Source: Verrucomicrobiales bacterium | GTDB lineage: Bacteria; Verrucomicrobiota; Verrucomicrobiia; Limisphaerales; SXTU01 | Reading direction: 5' to 3' | Length of the DNA: 37,328 nucleotides | Assembly: GCA_005791875.1 (NCBI GenBank) | Contig: SXTU01000003.1 | Span: forward strand, 1 to 37,328 | Part shown: piece by piece, positions 31,204-37,328 of the stretch | Numbering within the stretch: position 1 is the stretch's first letter | How the letters are laid out: the number at the start of each line of letters is the position of its first letter | The notes under the pieces: generated by a model | Seen by the model: the letters and a program-made list of their open reading frames with translations, nothing else | Databases searched by the model: none | Told to the model about the DNA's origin: nothing | Made by a program: the position numbers and the translations under genes

Positions 31204-32184
31204 TCAACTCAGCTCACGGTCCTCGAACAGCATCAGCGCGACGGCCAGTGACGCACCCAAATATCCCACCACATACCCGGTGGCCTTGCCCACGTAGCCC
31301 CAGACACCCTCGATCGCGTGCGACCGCGTGCCTTCGATCGCGTCCGCCAGCCAGAACAACTGCCAGTTCGGGAGGACCGTGTGAAACACCGTCGCCCACC
31401 ACGAACCCGCCTCCGCGCGCTTGCCAAAAAGGTAGTCGCTCATCAAGCCGAGCAGGAACAAAGAGGTGCAGATCACCAGGGTCGGCACCGTGTCGTAGCG
31501 AGTCGAGCACGCCAGCGCCAGACCGGCGAAGAGCAGCAGCGCCAGCAGCACCAGCACGCACGCGGGCAGGAGCCGCCAGTCCACCTTATACATGCCCGGC
31601 TCCGTCGCGCCCGGCCGCTTAAGCTCAATCAGGAAGGCGAGCGCGCAAAAAGCCAGCGTCGTCAGCACCGTGAGCAACAGCACCGCGTCCGAGACAAACG
31701 AACGGCGCAGAAAGTAGTTGGTGAACCCGGCCAGCACGTATGCCAGAGCCACAGCCCCGCAATATATTCCCGTTCCAACCAGATCGGCCTCCCCGTAGGC
31801 ATCGAACGCCATCCGGCTCGCCAGCAGAGTCGCCAGCGTGTTCACGTAGGCCAGCAACACCAGCGCCGCAGCCAGCCCGCAGTATTTGGCCAGCAGGAAT
31901 TTTGCGCGCCCCACCGGCTTGGCCAGCACCGCCAGCGCCGTCCCAGTGCGGATCTCATGCGCCACCGACGCCGACGCGCTCAAGACCGCCACGAACAGCC
32001 CGACCATCAGCATCAACGCCAGCGCGCTGTCCTTCACCAGCTTGGTGTCCTCGCCCATGCCGAAGTAAGGCACGGCCGCCAGGAACACGATGAACAGCGA
32101 GGAACCCGCCGTCAGCAGCAGGAAGATGGGCTGCCGCACCAGTTCCATGAACGCATTCGTGGCGATTGTCATGAATTGTCGCAT
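31204..32184 (-). CDS. ABC-2 type permease
   Basis: A 326-residue inner-membrane protein with six hydrophobic segments. It opens with MRQFMTIATNAFMELVRQPI and contains SVAHEIRTGTALAVLAKPVGR, the cytoplasmic loop typical of ABC-2 exporters of the NosY/multi-copper-maturation type. No ATPase gene is adjacent; the only ABC ATPase in the operon is at 23899-25113 and is a candidate partner. The ATG at 32184 is preferred over a frame start at 32307 because the upstream residues are unlike a permease. It is the first gene of the long minus-strand operon and diverges from tRNA-Val, so the promoter should lie in 32185-32316, where I see no convincing boxes. Confidence 0.82.
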   Translation of the reverse strand: MRQFMTIATNAFMELVRQPIFLLLTAGSSLFIVFLAAVPYFGMGEDTKLVKDSALALMLMVGLFVAVLSASASVAHEIRTGTALAVLAKPVGRAKFLLAKYCGLAAALVLLAYVNTLATLLASRMAFDAYGEADLVGTGIYCGAVALAYVLAGFTNYFLRRSFVSDAVLLLTVLTTLAFCALAFLIELKRPGATEPGMYKVDWRLLPACVLVLLALLLFAGLALACSTRYDTVPTLVICTSLFLLGLMSDYLFGKRAEAGSWWATVFHTVLPNWQLFWLADAIEGTRSHAIEGVWGYVGKATGYVVGYLGASLAVALMLFEDRELS

Positions 32185-32316
32185 CAGGTTTGGCTTGCTT
32201 GCGCGCGCATAATACGGATGCACTGCAACTTGGCAACCCCCCCGATTCAAAATGGACTGCCGCCGGGAAAACCTGCTTGCCTTCCAACGACCCACAATTA
32301 ACCTCACGCCGCTCGC

Positions 32317-32391
32317 GGACGCTTAGCTCAGTGGTAGAGCATTACCTTCACACGGTAGGGGTCGCAGGTTCGAAACCTGCAGCGTCCACCA
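32317..32391 (+). tRNA. tRNA-Val (anticodon CAC)
   Basis: A complete cloverleaf. The acceptor GGACGCT (32317-32323) pairs with AGCGTCC (32381-32387). The D-arm contains AGCTCAGTGGTAGAGC. The anticodon loop TTCACAC on a 5-bp stem (one G-U pair) has anticodon CAC for GUG valine codons. The T-arm is GCAGG-TTCGAAA-CCTGC. The CCA end is encoded in the DNA. Confidence 0.97.
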
Positions 32392-32420
32392 CCTCTGTCT
32401 TCCTCCGACATTTCCCTTTG

Positions 32421-32458
32421 GAAAAGAAAACCGGCAGGCCATCGCTGGCCTGCCGGTT
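32421..32458 (-). terminator. Intrinsic terminator of rpsA
   Basis: On the minus strand the perfect 12-bp stem AACCGGCAGGCC/GGCCTGCCGGTT (32458-32429) with a 6-nt loop is followed by TTTTCTTTTC. It lies 29 nt after the rpsA stop codon. It also stands after tRNA-Val, whose transcript runs toward it from the other side. Confidence 0.88.
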
Positions 32459-32487
32459 GCGAAACGGGTTTGTGCGCGAGGCTCGCC

Positions 32488-34143
32488 TTAGCGGTCCTCG
32501 GCGGCGTCGAAGGCGTGCTGCAACGCGACGAGGTCCTCGCCGGGCTTGAGCGCGTCGAGGATCTTCTGCTCTTCCTTGAGCTGCTCGGGGCTGTAGCTCG
32601 CGGCCTTCACAGACAGGCCGATGCGGCGCTCGGCGCGGTCAATCTTCACGACGCGCGCGGTGACTTCCTGGCCGACCGTCAGCACGTTCTTGATCTTGTC
32701 CACGCGGTCCTCGCTGATCTGGCTGATGTGCACCAGGCCGTCAATGTCGTGCGCCAAGCCGATGAACGCGCCGAAGCTGGCGAGCTTGGTGACCTTGCCG
32801 GTGACGAGGTCGCCGACTTTGTAGAACTGGTCAATGCCGGCCCACGGGTCGGTCCCCAGTTGTTTCATGCCCAGCGAAATGCGCTGGTTGACCTTGTCGA
32901 TCTCGAGCACGACCGCCTCGACTTCGTCGCCCTTCTGGAAGACTTCGGAGGGGTGGTTGATCTTGCGCGTCCACGAGATGTCGGAGACGTGCACCATGCC
33001 GTCGAGGCCTTCCTCCAGCTCGACGAATGCGCCGTAGCTGGTGAGGTTGCGGACCTTGCCCTTGATCTTGGTGCCGGGGGGATACTTGCCCTGCGCCTGT
33101 TCCCAAGGATTGGATTCGAGCTGGCGGATGCCGAGCGAGATTTTCTGCTCGTCGCGGTTGATGCCCAGGACGACGGCTTCGACTTCCTGGCCGGGCTTGA
33201 GCACATCCGAGGGTTTGGCGATGCGCTTGGTCCAGGACAGTTCGGTGACGTGGACGAGACCTTCGACGCCGGGCTCGAGCTCGATGAACGCGCCGTAGGC
33301 GACGAGGTTGACGACCTTGCCCTTGACCTTGGTGCCGACTGGGAACTTGCTCTCGATGGCTTCCCAAGGGTTCTGGAGCTTCTGCTTGAGGCCGAGGCTG
33401 ACGCGTTCCTTCTCCTTGTTCACGTCGAGCACGACCACGTCAATCTCCTGGCCGACCTTGAGGATCTCGCTCGGGTGGCCGATGCGGCCCCAGCTCATGT
33501 CGGTGATGTGCAGCAGGCCGTCGAGGCCGTTGAGGTCAATGAACGCGCCGAAGTCGGTGATGTTCTTGACGGTGCCCTTGCGGATGTCGCCGGGCGTCAT
33601 CTCGCCAAGAAGCTTGCCGCGGCGCTCGGAGCGCTCGGCCTCGATCAGCTCGCGGCGGGAGAGGACGACGTTGCGGCGGTCCTCGTTGATCTTGACGACC
33701 TTGAAATCATAGTTGTTGCCCAGCATCGGGGTCAGGTTCTTGGGCGGGATGATGTCGATCTGCGACGCGGGCAGGAACGCCTCGACGCCGATGTGGACGA
33801 TGAGGCCGCCCTTGACGATGGCCTTGACCTTGCCGGAGACGGTGCCGCCCTCCTGGCAAATGGTGCGGATGCGGTCCCAGTTCTTTTTGAACTCCGCCTG
33901 CTCGTGGGAGAGGATGACCATGCCTTCCTTGTCCTCGAGCTTCTCGATGAGCACATCAATCTCGTCGCCGACCTTGATGGCCTCGGGGTCCATGAACTCG
34001 CCCCGGGAGACGACGCCCTCGGACTTGTAACCGATGTCCACGAGGACTTCCTTGTTGCGGACTTCGAGGACGACACCTTTGACAATTTCACCTGCGGCGA
34101 AGCGCTTGGAGCTCGCGCGCATGGCTTCTTCCATGGTTAGCAT
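32488..34143 (-). CDS. rpsA: 30S ribosomal protein bS1
   Basis: Binds mRNA and helps it dock on the small subunit, which matters in a genome where few genes have a Shine-Dalgarno. The 551 residues contain six S1 OB-fold domains at roughly 18-85, 97-165, 184-255, 270-342, 357-429 and 443-515. Domains 3-6 show the full pattern GxxxxGxVxxxxxxGAFxxLxxxxxGLxHxxxxSW. This is the Gram-negative six-domain form (E. coli 557 residues). The ATG at 34143 is used; Met4 is an alternative. Upstream is a 378-nt gap with a small hairpin that could belong to a leader. Confidence 0.95.
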   Translation of the reverse strand: MLTMEEAMRASSKRFAAGEIVKGVVLEVRNKEVLVDIGYKSEGVVSRGEFMDPEAIKVGDEIDVLIEKLEDKEGMVILSHEQAEFKKNWDRIRTICQEGGTVSGKVKAIVKGGLIVHIGVEAFLPASQIDIIPPKNLTPMLGNNYDFKVVKINEDRRNVVLSRRELIEAERSERRGKLLGEMTPGDIRKGTVKNITDFGAFIDLNGLDGLLHITDMSWGRIGHPSEILKVGQEIDVVVLDVNKEKERVSLGLKQKLQNPWEAIESKFPVGTKVKGKVVNLVAYGAFIELEPGVEGLVHVTELSWTKRIAKPSDVLKPGQEVEAVVLGINRDEQKISLGIRQLESNPWEQAQGKYPPGTKIKGKVRNLTSYGAFVELEEGLDGMVHVSDISWTRKINHPSEVFQKGDEVEAVVLEIDKVNQRISLGMKQLGTDPWAGIDQFYKVGDLVTGKVTKLASFGAFIGLAHDIDGLVHISQISEDRVDKIKNVLTVGQEVTARVVKIDRAERRIGLSVKAASYSPEQLKEEQKILDALKPGEDLVALQHAFDAAEDR

Positions 34144-34414
34144 ACTTACTGTGTGTGTGACTGCGGGAGACTAGGCGGGCGAAGGCCCGGCGAAGAATCC
34201 ATTGCCTAACGACCGACGTTGCAGGGCAACGGAGGTTAAGGGTTAGGTTGCGTTGTTGACCGACGTTTCTCAGCCTCAATGAATCGCCGCACTCACGGCG
34301 TTCAGGCGGCAGCACAGTAGCGGCCGGGCGGCGGCTGGCAAGGGGTATTTGGCACAGCGCTGCTCTAAATCTTGATCCCAATACTGCTCCTTGCCCAGTC
34401 ACGATTTCCGACCA

Positions 34415-34456
34415 GAGCAGGATCAAGATTACGATCAGGATTAAGAGCAAGAACTG
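34415..34456. repeat. Hexamer array, 7 units (GANNNN)
   Basis: Seven consecutive 6-nt units: GAGCAG, GATCAA, GATTAC, GATCAG, GATTAA, GAGCAA, GAACTG. The reverse complement of 34368-34389 contains GAGCAG and GATCAAGATT again, giving an imperfect inverted pair. Confidence 0.65.
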
Positions 34457-34478
34457 CGGCCTTCGCGAAAAACTCCTG

Positions 34479-34508
34479 TTGCCATTCCGCCCGGCGCTCG
34501 TGTAGAAG
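34479..34508 (+). promoter_or_regulatory. Weak sigma70-like promoter candidate for topB
   Basis: TTGCCA (34479-34484, 5 of 6 to the -35 consensus) and TAGAAG (34503-34508, 4 of 6 to the -10 consensus) are 18 nt apart. A start near 34515 would leave a very short leader before the ATG at 34522. In GC-rich DNA such matches occur by chance. Confidence 0.2.
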
Positions 34509-34521
34509 CCCGAGCTATCGC

Positions 34522-37328
34522 ATGGGCAAAGCACTTATCATCGCGGAAAAACCATCGGTCGCAGGCGACATAGCCAAGGCGCTCGGCGGCTTCGCCAAGG
34601 ACAAGTCCGGCGAGTTCTACGAAAGTGCCACGCACATTGTGTCCTCGGCGGTCGGCCATCTCCTCGAACTCACCGTCCCCGAGGAACACGACGTCAAGAA
34701 GGGCAAGTGGACGTTCAAGCATCTGCCGCACATCCCGCCGCAGTTCGGCCTGCGGCCCATCGAGAAGTCCGCCGACCGCCTCAAAGTCCTCCAGCGCCTC
34801 CTCAAGCGGAAGGACGTGGACGCCGTCATCAACGCTTGCGACGCCGGGCGCGAGGGCGAACTCATCTTCCGTCGCATCACCGACTACACGAAGGCCAAGC
34901 AGCCCATCCAGCGCCTCTGGCTCCAGTCCATGACCGCCGGGGCCATCCGCGACGGCTTCGCGCAGCTTCGCACGGACGTCTCGATGCGCCCGCTCGCCGA
35001 CGCCGCCGAGAGCCGCGCCGAAGCCGACTGGCTCATCGGCATCAACGGCACGCGGGCGATGACCGCGTTCAACAACAAGACCGGCGGCTTCAACCTCACG
35101 ACCGTCGGCCGCGTGCAGACGCCCACGCTGGCCATCCTCGTCGAGCGCGAGGCGAAGATTCGCAAGTTCGTCGCGCGGGATTACTGGGAAGTGCTCGGCA
35201 CGTTCGAGGCGAAGGCCGGGCAATACGAAGGCCGCTGGCTCGACGAAAAGTATCAGCGTAACACGGCGAAGGACGCCGACGCCGAAATCAAGGCCGAGCG
35301 CCTTTGGACAAAGGCCGAGGCCGAGGCGCTCGTGGCCAAGTGCCTCGGCAAGCCCGGCATCGTCACTGAGGAGAGCAAGCCCAGCACGCAGCTCTCGCCG
35401 GGGCTTTACGACCTCACCACGCTCCAGCGCGAGGCGAACGGCCGCTTCGGCTTCAGCGCGAAGAACACGCTCGGCCTCGCGCAGGCGCTTTACGAGAAGC
35501 ACAAGGTTCTCACCTACCCGCGCACCGATTCCCGCGCGCTGCCAGAGGATTACATCCCCACGGTGAAGAAGACGCTCGACTCGTTGCGTGACCTCGCGGG
35601 CTACAGCGTTCCGGCTGAGAAGATTCTCACCAACGGCTGGGTCCACCCGAACAAGCGCATCTTCAACAACACAAAAATCTCCGACCATCACGCCATCATC
35701 CCCACCGGCGTGTTGCCCAAGGGCCTCTCCGAGCCGGAGCAGAAACTCTACGACCTCGTCACGAAGCGCTTCCTCGCCGTGTTCTTCCCGGCGGCGGAAT
35801 ATCTGGAGACCGTCCGCATCACGCGCGTCGAGGGCGAGCCGTTCAAGAGCGCCGGCAAGGTGCTCATGAAGGCCGGCTGGCTCGAAGTCTATGGCAAGGA
35901 AGCCGCCACCGACGACGACGCGCCCAGCCTCGTGCCCGTCCAGCAGGGCGAGCAGGTGAAGACCGCGAACGTCGAGGCCAAGGGCACCCAGACCAAGCCC
36001 CCGGCGCGTTACACGGAAGCCACGCTCCTCGGCGCGATGGAAGGCGCGGGCAAACTCGTCGAGGACGAGGAACTCCGCGAGGCCATGAGCGAGCGCGGCC
36101 TCGGCACGCCCGCCACGCGCGCCGCCACCATTGAGGGACTGATCTACGAGCAATACGTCCACCGCAACCAGCGCGAGCTGGTGCCGAGCGCGAAGGCCTT
36201 CACGCTCATGGCGCTGCTCAACGGCCTGAACATCCCCGAGCTGACCAAGCCCGAGATGACCGGCGACTGGGAGTTCAAGCTCCGCCAGATGCAGCGCGGC
36301 CAGCTCGGACGCGACGTGTTCATGGCCGAGATTCGCGCGCTCACGGAACACATCGTCGGCCAGACGAAGGCCTACGAGCACGACACCATTCCCGGCGACT
36401 TCGGCAAGCTCACCGTCCCCTGCCCCAAGTGCGGCGCCGAAGTCCACGAGAATTACAAGAAGTTCCAGTGTCAGAAGTGCGACTGGAACATGTGGAAGAC
36501 GATTCTGGGCCGCGCGTTTGAAATCGAGGAAGTCGAGATGCTCCTGCGCGAGAAGCAGGTCGGGCCGCTCCAGGGTTTCCGCAGCAAGCAGGGTTTCCCC
36601 TTCGCCGCTGTGATGAAGCTCTCGCCCGAGGGCGAGGCGAAGTTCGACTTCGGCAACGACCAGAAGGACGACGAGAACGCCGCGCCCGTGGACTTCACCG
36701 GCAAGGAACCGCTCGGCCAGTGCCCCAAGTGCAAGGCAGGCCGCGTCTTCGAGAACGGGATGAACTACGTCTGCGAGCGCGCGACGGGCGCGGACCGCAA
36801 GTGCGACTTCCGCACCGGGGCCATCATCCTCCAGCAGGCCATCGAGAAGCCGCAAATCGTCAAGCTGCTCGCCGAGGGCAAGACGGATTTGCTCAAGGGC
36901 TTCATCTCCAAGAAAACCAATCGCAAGTTCGAGGCGTTCCTGAAATTCGACGGCGCGAAGGTCAGCTTCGAGTTCGCGCCGCGCGTGCGGAAGTTCCCGG
37001 CCAAGGGCGCGAAGGCGGACGCCACGCCCGCCGTGAAGCTCGATTTCACCGGCCAGGAGCCGCTGGGCAAATGCCCCAAGTGCAAGGGCAACGTCTTCGA
37101 GGGGCCGGAGACCTACCTCTGCGAGCGCAGCCAGCTCGCCGAAAAGCGCTGCACCTTCAAGACCGGCAAGCTCGTCCTGCAACAGCCCGTGGACCGCGAG
37201 CAGGTGAAGAAGCTCCTGGCCAAGGGCAAGACCGACCTCCTCACGCAGTTCATCAGCAAGGCCGGCAAGCCCTTCCCCGCCCACCTCAAGCTCGCGGAGC
37301 GGGGGAAGGTGGAGTTTGAGTTTCAGGA
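34522..37328 (+). CDS. topB: DNA topoisomerase III, type IA (C-terminus beyond the window)
   Basis: Relaxes or decatenates DNA through a 5'-phosphotyrosine. At least 935 residues are visible and the frame is still open at the right edge. The Toprim domain starts KALIIAEKPSVAGDIAKALG and has DAGREGELIFR at 107-117; the DNA-gate contains LTTVGRVQTPTLAIL; the catalytic tyrosine is Tyr332 in LTYPRTDS (E. coli TopB Tyr328); SERGLGTPATRAATIE follows. After about residue 630 come Cys4-type zinc modules and repeats (CPKCGAEV, CPKCKAGRVFEN, CPKCKGNVFEG), each followed by an FxSKxGxxFxAxLKL topoisomerase C-terminal repeat. E. coli TopB has 653 residues, so this is a long-tailed form. The ATG at 34522 has no Shine-Dalgarno. 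Confidence 0.93.
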   Translation, partial: MGKALIIAEKPSVAGDIAKALGGFAKDKSGEFYESATHIVSSAVGHLLELTVPEEHDVKKGKWTFKHLPHIPPQFGLRPIEKSADRLKVLQRLLKRKDVDAVINACDAGREGELIFRRITDYTKAKQPIQRLWLQSMTAGAIRDGFAQLRTDVSMRPLADAAESRAEADWLIGINGTRAMTAFNNKTGGFNLTTVGRVQTPTLAILVEREAKIRKFVARDYWEVLGTFEAKAGQYEGRWLDEKYQRNTAKDADAEIKAERLWTKAEAEALVAKCLGKPGIVTEESKPSTQLSPGLYDLTTLQREANGRFGFSAKNTLGLAQALYEKHKVLTYPRTDSRALPEDYIPTVKKTLDSLRDLAGYSVPAEKILTNGWVHPNKRIFNNTKISDHHAIIPTGVLPKGLSEPEQKLYDLVTKRFLAVFFPAAEYLETVRITRVEGEPFKSAGKVLMKAGWLEVYGKEAATDDDAPSLVPVQQGEQVKTANVEAKGTQTKPPARYTEATLLGAMEGAGKLVEDEELREAMSERGLGTPATRAATIEGLIYEQYVHRNQRELVPSAKAFTLMALLNGLNIPELTKPEMTGDWEFKLRQMQRGQLGRDVFMAEIRALTEHIVGQTKAYEHDTIPGDFGKLTVPCPKCGAEVHENYKKFQCQKCDWNMWKTILGRAFEIEEVEMLLREKQVGPLQGFRSKQGFPFAAVMKLSPEGEAKFDFGNDQKDDENAAPVDFTGKEPLGQCPKCKAGRVFENGMNYVCERATGADRKCDFRTGAIILQQAIEKPQIVKLLAEGKTDLLKGFISKKTNRKFEAFLKFDGAKVSFEFAPRVRKFPAKGAKADATPAVKLDFTGQEPLGKCPKCKGNVFEGPETYLCERSQLAEKRCTFKTGKLVLQQPVDREQVKKLLAKGKTDLLTQFISKAGKPFPAHLKLAERGKVEFEFQ

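Larger units (their letters stand above)
34144..34521. other. 378-nt intergenic region between divergent rpsA and topB
   Basis: No gene is supported here. A short hairpin, CGTTGC-AGG-GCAACG in plus orientation (34217-34231), sits inside an outer CCTAAC/GTTAGG pairing (34205-34210 with 34242-34247), about 75-105 nt upstream of rpsA; it could be part of an rpsA leader. The right part holds the GA-hexamer array at 34415-34456 and a partial inverted copy of it at 34368-34389. An open frame at 34088-34534 on the minus strand only translates these repeats. Confidence 0.5.

Noticed and set aside
34088-34534. Minus-strand open frame with a hydrophobic stretch upstream of rpsA
   Set aside because: The hydrophobic LILIVILIL segment is the translation of the GA-hexamer array, and the rest is intergenic. 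No start or family signal supports a gene.
34441-37284. Minus-strand open frame of 947 codons
   Set aside because: It is antisense to topB, which has the catalytic tyrosine and Toprim motifs. The translation is low-complexity Leu/Glu/Val with no family signal.

Overview
This is a GC-rich, gene-dense bacterial chromosome segment that reads best as a member of Verrucomicrobiota (Limisphaerales/Pedosphaera-like). That placement is an inference from gene content, from clusters of short-period repeat arrays at gene edges and from the general lack of Shine-Dalgarno sequences; no rRNA is present to confirm it. There is no transposase, integrase or CRISPR array. Almost all genes lie on the minus strand.

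Layout. 1-4.7 kb: housekeeping and accessory genes, namely the start of a zinc-type alcohol dehydrogenase, an RluA-type pseudouridine synthase, a DUF6580-like membrane protein, a GNAT acetyltransferase, an AI-2E-family permease, a glyoxalase I-like protein and a SAM methyltransferase cut by one in-frame stop. 4.7-8.6 kb: a translation/nucleotide operon, prs-rplY-pth-rpsF-ssb-rplI, closed by an intrinsic terminator; rpsR is missing from its usual place. 8.75-11.35 kb: a two-gene unit of a flavin-dependent halogenase-like oxidoreductase and a GT4 glycosyltransferase. 11.4-16.6 kb: a minimal ESX/type VII-like cluster of two small WxG100-like proteins (both with WQD at the turn), a 170-residue helical protein and a 1301-residue membrane-anchored FtsK/SpoIIIE (EccC-like) ATPase. 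16.8-19.9 kb: a chorismate-lyase-like gene overlapping a HemW-like radical SAM gene, preceded by a secreted PQQ-type beta-propeller. 20.0-32.2 kb: a tight eight-gene minus-strand operon: ABC-2 permease, three SPFH (HflK/HflC-like) proteins, a P1B metal ATPase, an ABC ATPase, a DUF2628-like/ABC-2 permease fusion and a membrane-anchored protein with a C-terminal FKBP domain. 32.3-37.3 kb: tRNA-Val(CAC) on the plus strand, rpsA with its terminator, and topoisomerase III (topB) running off the right edge.

Two protein systems deserve attention. The ESX-like cluster has the ATPase and substrate pair of type VII secretion but no other recognisable machinery nearby, in what appears to be a diderm. 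The SPFH/P1B-ATPase/ABC operon combines a membrane-microdomain scaffold carrying a His-rich tail with a metal pump that also has a Cys/His N-terminus, plus an ABC exporter; a metal-linked envelope assembly is a reasonable hypothesis. At the DNA level the window contains arrays with strict 7-, 10- and 6-nt periods and several paired inverted repeats (BIME/REP-like), some of them inside coding sequence.
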